A stretch of DNA of 37,202 nucleotides, from assembly GCF_900129445.1 (NCBI RefSeq), contig NZ_FQVT01000022.1, positions 1 through 37,202 of the forward strand. Direction: 5' to 3'. This stretch comes from Salegentibacter echinorum. Its GTDB lineage: Bacteria > Bacteroidota > Bacteroidia > Flavobacteriales > Flavobacteriaceae. A program made the translations under genes and the position numbers. The notes under the pieces were generated by a model. That model saw only the letters and a program-made list of their open reading frames with translations. It made no database searches and was not told where the DNA came from. Below are positions 32,101 to 37,202 of the stretch, one piece after another (positions within the stretch are counted from its first letter, which is position 1; each line of letters starts with the position of its first letter).

Positions 32101-33497
32101 ATCAACACCGGATTCACCCTGTCTTCATCCTCCTGATTATGACGCATCAACTCGATATACAAATCGTCGCCAAAGGTTTCCTTCCACCACAATAAAGCTT
32201 CCTCTGCCTGATTTTCACCAACATTCAGCACTTTACTCGGCACCTCCCCATAGAGGTTTCCCGTGAGTACAATTACATCTTCTTTATACTGCTCAATTAC
32301 TTTCTTATCTATTCGCGGCACATAATAAAACCCATCTGTATAGGCTTTAGAAGACATCTTTGCCAAATTGTGGTAGCCATTTTTATTTTTGGCCAACATC
32401 ACCACCTGGTACCCGTTATCCTTTCGGGATTTATCAAGATGATTTTCGCAAACAAAGAATTCACAACCCACAATTGCTTTTAGTTCAGGGGCTTCTGCCG
32501 GTTCATTGTTGGCTAAAGCTGCTTCATTTTTTTCTTTAATTGCTTTATTATAATCCCCAACTGCTTTTACAAAGTGAAAAGCACCCATCATATTTCCGTG
32601 ATCGGTAAGCGCCACCGCTGGCATATTTTCTTTCCCGGCCACATTTACCAGGTCTTTTATGCTTATGGTTGACTGCAATACCGAAAACTGAGAATGGTTG
32701 TGCAAATGAGAGAATGGAATCTCATCTAATTTCTCGAGGTTCTCCTGAATCTCTTCGGTTGTAATTTCTTCGGAAGGCTCTTGTTTTTGAAGCTTCTTTC
32801 TTATTTTATCGGAAGCTTTTTTAAGATTAATATGCTTTAAACCGATAAGTTCAATAGGCTGCGGATTCTCCTCTGAAAATTTCTCAAAATAATCGCCTGG
32901 CACATCCAGTTCTTCCACAGTAAAAACCCGCTGTCTAATTAGCTCCAGAAAACAACGTGTAGTAGCCTCTACATCGGCAGTAGCGTTATGTGCTTCTCCA
33001 AAAGGCTCATCGAAAAGATGTTCGTGCAACTCGGTTAAGGTAGGTAGTTTGAATTTTCCTCCCCTTCCACCGGGAATTTTACACAGGTTTGCGGTAACTT
33101 CGGTACAGGTATCTAAAACCGGTAATTCCTGCAGGGTATTTTCAAAATTCTCCCTATGGAATTCGGCGCCCATAATATTAAGGTCAAACCCTACATTTTG
33201 GCCAACCACAAATTTCGTTTTATCTAAAGCTCTCTGAAATTTCTCCAGCATCTCGCCCAGAGGAACCCCGTCTTGGGCAGCAAGCTCAGTAGAAATTCCG
33301 TGTACTTTTTCGGCATCGTATGGAATATTAAACCCTTCGGGCTTAACCAGGTAATCCTCACTTTCTATAAGCCGGCCCATCTGGTCGTGCAATTGCCAGG
33401 CAATCTGGATACATCTTGGCCAGTTATCAGAATCGGTTAAAGGAGCATCCCAACGTTTTGGAAGTCCGGTAGTTTCAGTATCAAAAATGAGGTACAT
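29106..33497 (-). CDS. dnaE: DNA polymerase III alpha subunit with N-terminal exonuclease
   Basis: This is the replicative polymerase catalytic subunit. The 1463-residue protein has an N-terminal DEDD 3'-5' exonuclease domain (D6 and E8 in FDTETTG, residues 1-190) of the DnaQ type. The DnaE part follows: the PHP domain (HLHNH from H264), the polymerase fingers and palm with GRGSAAGSAVAYC and the catalytic DIDIDFD (D690, D692, D694), RPGPMEYIPS, a helix-hairpin-helix region, an OB fold (ITFGGVISDVQHRVSK) and a C-terminal tail. This fused proofreading form is known from flavobacteria and is not an error. The start is ATG 33497-33495. It is unlinked to other replication genes in the window. Confidence 0.96.
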   Translation of the reverse strand: MYLIFDTETTGLPKRWDAPLTDSDNWPRCIQIAWQLHDQMGRLIESEDYLVKPEGFNIPYDAEKVHGISTELAAQDGVPLGEMLEKFQRALDKTKFVVGQNVGFDLNIMGAEFHRENFENTLQELPVLDTCTEVTANLCKIPGGRGGKFKLPTLTELHEHLFDEPFGEAHNATADVEATTRCFLELIRQRVFTVEELDVPGDYFEKFSEENPQPIELIGLKHINLKKASDKIRKKLQKQEPSEEITTEEIQENLEKLDEIPFSHLHNHSQFSVLQSTISIKDLVNVAGKENMPAVALTDHGNMMGAFHFVKAVGDYNKAIKEKNEAALANNEPAEAPELKAIVGCEFFVCENHLDKSRKDNGYQVVMLAKNKNGYHNLAKMSSKAYTDGFYYVPRIDKKVIEQYKEDVIVLTGNLYGEVPSKVLNVGENQAEEALLWWKETFGDDLYIELMRHNQEDEDRVNPVLIDFAKKHDVKLIASNNTYYCAREDANAHDILLCIKDGEKQATPIGRGRGYRYGLPNDQYYFKSGEEMKNLFKDLPEAISNVQEIVDKIEPFELARDVLLPAFTIPDEFLVAEDENDGGKRGENAYLKHITFLGAKERYGEVTPEIAERLNFELSVIENTGYPGYFLIVEDFIREARNLDVSVGPGRGSAAGSAVAYCLGITNIDPIKYDLLFERFLNPDRVSMPDIDIDFDDEGRGRVMDYVIEKYGANQVAQIITYGTMAAKSSIRDTARVLDLPLGDADRISKLIPTMSKLGKIFGMDEKQLKQKFRSEDLEKVNELLNISEGEDLEAETVNKARVLEGSVRNTGIHACGVIITPSDITNYVPVSVAKDSDLYVTQFDNSVVEDAGLLKMDFLGLKTLTLIKDTVKIVKGRHNIDLVPDDFPLDDEETYKLFQRGETVGIFQYESPGMQKHMKDLKPTVFDDLIAMNALYRPGPMEYIPSFIARKHGDEDISYDLPEMEEYLQETYGITVYQEQVMLLSQKLAGFSKGEADVLRKAMGKKIFALLEELKPKFLDGGEAKGHPRDVLEKIWKDWEAFAAYAFNKSHSTCYAWIAYQTAYLKAHYPAEYMAAVLSNNMNDIKQVTFFMEECKRMKLEVLGPDVNESFYKFSVNKNNAVRFGMGAIKGVGAGAVATIVENRKSNAGPYRSIFDMAKRIDLRAANKKAFENLALAGGFDGFGVTHRAQYFHDEGDGITFLEKVIKYAAKYQENENSSQVSLFGDASEVQIPEPVVPPCEEWGTMEKLRREREVVGIYISGHPLDDFRYEMEYFCNGKLGEFQDLEKCVNRDITFGGVISDVQHRVSKMGKGWAMFTIEDYTDTYEFRMFGEEYLKFRHFLVPNSFVHVKVFVKEGWTNKETGKKGEPRLQFNNIYLLHDVMDQFAKKLTIQLNIDDLQEEKIDWFKDVFRTHRGDHKLNFVVYEMKDQVKLHMPSKKQKVKISQELLHTLEEEQVMYKLN

Positions 33498-34063
33498 GGG
33501 CTGTAAAAATTACGTATTTATCTGATTTTCAGTATTAAAATTCAGCTGAGAAAATGTCTGAAAAGAGGATAAAATTACATATATTTTAGCGTAGGCTCAA
33601 GTTAATTTTCAAGCATTTATTAACGGATTAATATTAGGGGATTTACAGTCCTTAAACCATACCACGCCGGCTTTTTAATTCTTAGAATAAGCCAACCGGT
33701 TCATCAACATTGCTGATTTTTAATCCTACCAGGTTTTAAAAAGTATTCGTGAATTCGTGGCAAGAAATTGAATTCATAAAGAAAAACCTCACAGAATCCG
33801 TAAAGACGGCAAACTGTGAGGTTTAATACGAACACTAAAAACTACTACTTCAATCAAACATCTGCTCGTATTTATTAAATGACCCTAGTTTAATAAAGCT
33901 ATTGTTTTTCAAATGTACTGTCATTCCGACGTAGGAGGAATCCATTTTCTATTCTAATAGAGATTCTTCACTCCGCAAGCTGTGTTCTGAATGACAAATT
34001 AACACCATACTAAACTATAGGCATAAATTCTAATACCAAAAAAACCAGGTATTGAGAGTGTTC
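33498..34063. other. Gene-free stretch upstream of dnaE with dispersed repeats
   Basis: No credible gene is present in these 566 bases. Repeat copies include attcgtgaattcgtggcaa (33746-33764, also near 19493) and a ctgtcattccgacgtaggag segment at 33919-33938, a common dispersed repeat type. The nested hairpin at 33784-33824 is listed separately. Confidence 0.5.
33784..33824 (-). terminator. Nested hairpin terminator
   Basis: AAACCTCACAG at 33784-33794 and CTGTGAGGTTT at 33814-33824 are exact complements; between them is a smaller CCG/CGG stem. On the minus strand a TTTTTCTTT run follows, so it fits an intrinsic terminator. It is 240 bases beyond the PA2169 gene, so the transcript may contain a long 3' part or an unannotated small RNA. 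Confidence 0.6.
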
Positions 34064-34510
34064 TTAATTTGAAAGTTCTAACCCCTTCATTTTATTAAGA
34101 GAAGCCACAATTTGATTTTTTTGTTTCAATAATAAATTTGCCGTAGACGCCGGGATTTCGGGATCTTTAAGCACCTCTTCATACTCCTGGGCTGCAACTT
34201 TCTCCCCTCTTACGGCTTCTTCAAGTGCTGCTTCATCCTTGTTTGCCGAGAGGGTGGTTTTTAAATTCATCCAGGTACGATGGGCATCACCAGCCAAACT
34301 GGAACTTTTATCAGGATTTTGCCCGAAATTGCGAATTTCAGTTTCAAGCGCGTGGCCAAAATCGTATCGCTCCTGAGCTCTTTCCATAAAAAAAGCTCTC
34401 AGTTGCGGATCCTGGGCATTTTCTGCAGCATATCTATACCCCTTCTCGGCATCATAATTCTTCTCCAGTAAAGCATTTAATTTATTCGAAACTTTTTCAG
34501 AGTAACCCAT
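34064..34510 (-). CDS. PA2169-type (DUF2383) four-helix protein
   Basis: The 148-residue protein is made of four long helices: NKLNALLEKNYDAEKGYRYA, then DPQLRAFFMERAQERYDFGH, then TWMNLKTTLSANKDE with EAVRGEKVAAQEYEE, and a final helix ending LNKMKGLE. This pattern, with a ferritin-like Glu/Asp helical layout, matches the PA2169/DUF2383 family of stress-related proteins. No signal peptide is seen. It is monocistronic. A role in stress or metal handling is only a family-level guess. Confidence 0.85.
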   Translation of the reverse strand: MGYSEKVSNKLNALLEKNYDAEKGYRYAAENAQDPQLRAFFMERAQERYDFGHALETEIRNFGQNPDKSSSLAGDAHRTWMNLKTTLSANKDEAALEEAVRGEKVAAQEYEEVLKDPEIPASTANLLLKQKNQIVASLNKMKGLELSN

Positions 34511-34903
34511 ATTTATATTTTCTAATTACAGTAAAATATTCCGATGCATACCCAAAAGCCTTTTTATAAGAAAATTATCCAGGATTTAAGCAGGCATCAG
34601 AATTTTAAACCTTGATTATCCAGTAGATAAAGATAATATGCCTGTCCCATAGCAGCAACGTGTTTAACAGGCTTTAGCACTTATTAACTGCTTTTAACAG
34701 CGGCGGGATATTTTCTAATAAAATCATCCTAATTTTATTATTTTCAGTATAGAATTGTCCAGTTCCTTGTGGCTTGCTTCCCCAAAAATTTCTATTTTTT
34801 ATACTGTAATAAAAATTCTTCCAACCACTTGTGAATTAGAAAAATATAATATCTTTGCAGCCTTATTAATAATCGGGGTCGGGTACCCCACAATTTAAAT
34901 TTT
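34511..34903 (+). other. Intergenic region with the rpsP promoter and leader
   Basis: These 393 bases hold no gene. The right end carries the promoter at 34829-34857 and a leader with a small GC-rich hairpin, GGGGT-cgggt-ACCCC (34875-34889), 14 bases before the rpsP ATG. The rest is AT-rich. Confidence 0.6.
34829..34857 (+). promoter_or_regulatory. Promoter of rpsP-rimM
   Basis: TATCTTTG at 34850-34857 matches TAnnTTTG. TTG at 34829-34831 is about 18 bases upstream, close to the -33 position. Transcription would begin near 34864, leaving a 40-base leader that contains a GGGGT/ACCCC hairpin (34875-34889). Confidence 0.7.
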
Positions 34904-35482
34904 ATGTCTGTAAAATTAAGATTACAACGACACGGTAAAAAAGGAAAACCTTTTTTCTGGATTATTGCCGCAGATGCGCGTGCAAAAAGAGATGGTAAAT
35001 ACTTAGAAAAACTAGGAACTTACAATCCAAACACCAATCCTGCTACCATCGAATTAGATGTGGACAAAGCGGTAGAATGGTTAGATAACGGTGCTCAGCC
35101 TACAGAAACGGCACGTGCTATCCTTTCTTACAAAGGTGCAATGCTTAAGAAACACCTTGCCGGTGGCGTTAAAAAAGGAGCTTTAACCGAAGAAGAAGCC
35201 GAGAAGAAATTCCAGGCCTGGGTTGAAGAAAAAGAAGCTAAAATTGCGGCTAAGAAAGATAACCTGACCAAAGAAGAGCAGGAAGCCAAAAAGAAGGCTC
35301 TTGATGCTGAAAAAGAGGTAAACGCAAAGCGTGAAGCTGAAGCAAAAGAAGCCGAGGCGGCAGCTGCTGCTGAAGCTGAAGGTGCGGCAGTAACCGAAGA
35401 GGATGAACCTGAAGCTAATGTGGAAAAGGAAGTTGATCAAGAGACTGCCAAAGAAGCAAAAACCGAAGAGAAAAAAGGCTAA
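34904..35482 (+). CDS. rpsP: 30S ribosomal protein S16 with long charged C-terminal tail
   Basis: The first 80 residues (MSVKLRLQRHGKKGKPFFWI, then RDGKYLEKLGTYNPN) are canonical S16, which helps assemble the 30S subunit body. The remaining 110 residues are a Lys/Glu/Ala-rich tail, mostly helical (EEEAEKKFQAWVEEKEAKI, then AKREAEAKEAEAAAAAEAEG), so the protein is 192 residues against about 82 in E. coli. Extended S16 tails occur in Bacteroidota. The function of the tail is unknown. It begins an operon with rimM, 12 bases upstream. Confidence 0.97.
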   Translation: MSVKLRLQRHGKKGKPFFWIIAADARAKRDGKYLEKLGTYNPNTNPATIELDVDKAVEWLDNGAQPTETARAILSYKGAMLKKHLAGGVKKGALTEEEAEKKFQAWVEEKEAKIAAKKDNLTKEEQEAKKKALDAEKEVNAKREAEAKEAEAAAAAEAEGAAVTEEDEPEANVEKEVDQETAKEAKTEEKKG

Positions 35483-35494
35483 TACGAATTAACG

Positions 35495-36022
35495 ATGACT
35501 AAAGACGAATGTTTCTTCTTAGGAAAAATCGTTGGTAAATTTAGCTTTAAGGGAGAAGTGCTAATTAAATTAGACACCGATGTCCCTGAAATGTACACAG
35601 AAATGGAATCAGTACTCATTGAATATAATGAGAACCTGGTTCCATTTTTTATTGAACGCAGCTCGCTACAAAAAAGCAGCCTGCTTAGAGTGAAATTTGA
35701 GGATATTGAGACAGAAGAAGACGCTGAAGACTTAGTTGGCGCCTTCACCTACCTGCCACTTACTATGCTTCCCAAACTGGAAGATGACCAGTTCTACTTT
35801 CACGAGATTATAGGATTCCAGGCTATAGATACAAACCACGGCAATATTGGCGAAATCACTTCGGTAAACGATAGCACCGCCCAGACTCTTTTTGAAATAA
35901 AAAAAGACGGAAAAGAAATCCTAATCCCCATTAACGACAAGTTTATCGAAAAGATAGACAAACCAAACAAAACCATCCATTTATCTACTCCCGAGGGCCT
36001 TATAGACCTGTATCTTGGATAA
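35495..36022 (+). CDS. rimM: Ribosome maturation factor RimM
   Basis: This is the 16S rRNA-processing and 30S-assembly factor that binds S19. The 175-residue protein has the RimM N-domain (FFLGKIVGKFSFKGEVLIKL) and the C-terminal PRC-barrel (DQFYFHEIIGFQAIDTNHGN, then EILIPINDKFIEKID). Its size and order after rpsP are normal. In many bacteria trmD and rplS follow; here neither does, and the next sequence is repeats and a leftward toxin-antitoxin pair. Confidence 0.97.
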   Translation: MTKDECFFLGKIVGKFSFKGEVLIKLDTDVPEMYTEMESVLIEYNENLVPFFIERSSLQKSSLLRVKFEDIETEEDAEDLVGAFTYLPLTMLPKLEDDQFYFHEIIGFQAIDTNHGNIGEITSVNDSTAQTLFEIKKDGKEILIPINDKFIEKIDKPNKTIHLSTPEGLIDLYLG

Positions 36023-36462
36023 TTGATGTGATAATGCGGTAATTCGGGAGTCGTTAATTCGAGAGTCGGGAGTCGGGAGTCCAAATTTAAAACCTTTATT
36101 TGATTCTAAACTATCGCATGTATAATGACCCAAAGCCTGGCGATAGCCGACCCAAACTAACCAACCATCATTGCGAGGAGCGTAGCGAAGTGGCAATCTG
36201 ATGTCGATGTTGGTGATATGTTGAAGTGATAATACGCTTATGCGGTGATTCGGGATTCGTTGATTTGAGATTTCGAAAGGAGATTGCTTCAGTTGCCAAA
36301 AAAGCAACTTCGCAATGACATCATCACATAACTCGTAGCTCGGCGACAGCCGACCAAAATTACAACGATCGTCATTGCGATGAGCGTAGCGAAGTGGCAA
36401 TCTGGTGTTGATTTGGTAATGAGATAATACAGTAATTCGAGAATACATTACTTTAAAAAACC
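36023..36462. repeat. Intergenic region with imperfect direct repeats
   Basis: The 440-base region between rimM and the toxin gene holds two close copies of a repeat: cattgcgaggagcgtagcga then agtggcaatctg (36169-36200), and cattgcgatgagcgtagcga then agtggcaatctg (36374-36405). A partial inverted copy (caacttcgcaatgacatcat) lies at 36304-36323. Short tracts such as gagtcgggagtc also repeat near 36060-36080. This is a dispersed flavobacterial intergenic repeat. The leftward frame across 35981-36448 is built from these repeats and is not a gene. Confidence 0.65.
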
Positions 36463-36786
36463 TTAATCAAATTGAAAAATCATACGATATATAGCTAATA
36501 ATTCCTGCTTTTCTAAAGTGGTTAGACTTCCTAATTTGCCTTTAATTAGCACTTTCTCTAAAGTACAGATTTTAGTAGCTTTTATGACCGAAGTTTTTTT
36601 TAGCTGATTATATTTAGAAGGATCAATACGTAATTCCAGTGAAGTAGGTCTAATTATTTTTGAAGTGATAAAAGCTGCAAGAACATCTAATTTGTCCACA
36701 TAAAGGATAACGGCCGGTCTCCTCTTACTTCCTTTTAAATTTGTAAAAGGAAAAGAAACCAAGACAATATCTCCCTGCTTCATCAA
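36463..36786 (-). CDS. PemK/MazF-family endoribonuclease toxin
   Basis: The 107-residue protein starts with the MazF/PemK segment QGDIVLVSFPFTNLKGSKRRP, with the conserved Arg-Arg-Pro of the PemK fold, followed by AVILYVDKLDVL and a C-terminal helix (LEKQELLAIYRMIFQFD). Family members cut mRNA at specific short sites. The gene overlaps the upstream antitoxin by four bases (ATGA), the classic toxin-antitoxin coupling. The first two codons are both ATG, so the exact start is 36786 or 36783. It is likely silenced by the paired antitoxin. Confidence 0.85.
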   Translation of the reverse strand: MMKQGDIVLVSFPFTNLKGSKRRPAVILYVDKLDVLAAFITSKIIRPTSLELRIDPSKYNQLKKTSVIKATKICTLEKVLIKGKLGSLTTLEKQELLAIYRMIFQFD

Positions 36787-37007
36787 TACTTCTCGATTAA
36801 ATCTTCATCATTATAAAGGTCTTCTTCTTCCTCTAAAAAACTAAATGTCTCAGACTTACCCGCATATTCCTGCAACTCTTCCTGCAGTTCTTTATTTTCA
36901 TTTTTTTGGATCAGAAACTCAACATAATCAGACACTTCCCTCAATCTCCACTTTGGAAGTTTGGCCAAATTCGTAAACGTTTTTTCTAAAATTGCCTGCT
37001 TTTTCAT
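36783..37007 (-). CDS. Antitoxin of the PemK/MazF-like module
   Basis: The 74-residue protein precedes the toxin and overlaps it by four bases. Its N-terminal half is helical (ILEKTFTNLAKLPKWRLREV, then SDYVEFLIQKN), like DUF2281-type antitoxins. The C-terminal half is very acidic (SFLEEEEDLYNDEDLIEKY), the part expected to wrap the toxin. The order, antitoxin first with an ATGA overlap, supports a type II module, although a clear DNA-binding motif is not seen. Confidence 0.8.
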   Translation of the reverse strand: MKKQAILEKTFTNLAKLPKWRLREVSDYVEFLIQKNENKELQEELQEYAGKSETFSFLEEEEDLYNDEDLIEKY

Positions 37008-37121
37008 AGCACATAATTTGTCTTAAATATACAAAATTAGATGATGCGATAATATGGTGAAGCGGGATTCATTGATTTAAAAAGAGATTGCTTCAGTCGT
37101 TCCTCCTTATCATTGACGTAT

Positions 37122-37202
37122 TTATGTAACCAACTGTTTTTCAGAAAGTTCATATCCGAGTTTTCTTGCTATTTTCAAGATATTTCGTTGTTTTTGTTCG
37201 AC
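37122..37202 (-). CDS. C-terminal end of a gene entering from the right edge
   Basis: On the minus strand a frame runs from the right edge to a TAA at 37122-37124, ending with NILKIARKLGYELSEKQLVT. The residues are helical and basic and have the look of a conserved C-terminal end, perhaps of a transposase or other DNA-binding protein, but the family cannot be told from 26 residues. It is read toward the toxin-antitoxin pair. Confidence 0.4.
   Translation of the reverse strand, partial: VEQKQRNILKIARKLGYELSEKQLVT

Noticed and set aside
35981-36448. 155-codon leftward frame with repeated RLPLRYAHRND-like text
   Set aside because: It overlaps the end of rimM and consists of dispersed intergenic repeats read in one frame; the repeated peptide is a product of the DNA repeats.
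36463-37007. Possible link of the toxin-antitoxin pair to the defence island
   Set aside because: It is 20 kb away, in core DNA beyond tRNA-Asp, and has no shared neighbour.
1-37202. CRISPR array or prophage
   Set aside because: No run of regularly spaced identical repeats and no phage structural or integrase genes are seen.

Overview
The window looks like chromosomal DNA of a flavobacterium (Bacteroidota), of the Salegentibacter, Gramella or Zunongwangia type. The evidence is AT-rich DNA with Bacteroidota promoter motifs (-7 TAnnTTTG, -33 TTTG), a DnaE with a fused N-terminal exonuclease, an S16 protein with a long charged tail, YD-repeat and outer-membrane lipoproteins, and an ISAon1-like transposase remnant. 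The genus is an inference.

Positions 1-16.3 kb are a defence island read entirely on the + strand. An AAA+ ATPase precedes a type I restriction-modification operon: hsdM (1144-3513), hsdS (3514-4845) and hsdR (11999-15055). About 7 kb of AT-rich cargo splits hsdS from hsdR. It holds a ParB-domain/ABC-type ATPase (4865-6991), an adjoining TOPRIM protein (6993-7799), an unrecognised helical protein (7886-8479), and two overlapping DUF262 proteins, of which only the second has a DUF1524 HNH nuclease domain (8482-9939, 9926-11896). A single-HKD PLD-family protein and two small unknown genes follow hsdR. The ATPase/TOPRIM pair resembles the OLD and PARIS architectures. PARIS guards restriction systems against anti-restriction proteins, so this pair may be a guard module for the surrounding type I system. 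It is the best candidate here for an undescribed system.

Positions 16.5-26.7 kb are accessory. They hold a TPR sensor kinase and response regulator pair, unknown membrane and lipoprotein genes, a decayed SLOG-like pseudogene, a beta-barrel/PEGA protein pair divergent from a LuxR-type regulator with a palindromic candidate operator between them, a large YD-repeat lipoprotein, and a 5'-truncated transposase.

A notable structure sits at 26.8-27.3 kb. An intact tRNA-Asp (GTC) is preceded, in reading order, by a GIY-YIG gene whose last codons lie inside the tRNA. Further upstream is a broken copy of the tRNA-Asp 5' half, interrupted by an 18-bp perfect palindrome. A good promoter lies in front of the broken copy. 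This looks like a tRNA-targeted insertion that restored the tRNA, and it marks the boundary between accessory and core DNA.

Positions 27.3-37.2 kb are mostly core: a DUF58 protein, thioredoxin, DnaE, a PA2169-type four-helix protein, and rpsP-rimM. Between them lie dispersed intergenic repeats, followed by a MazF/PemK-like toxin-antitoxin pair and the end of a gene running in from the right edge.
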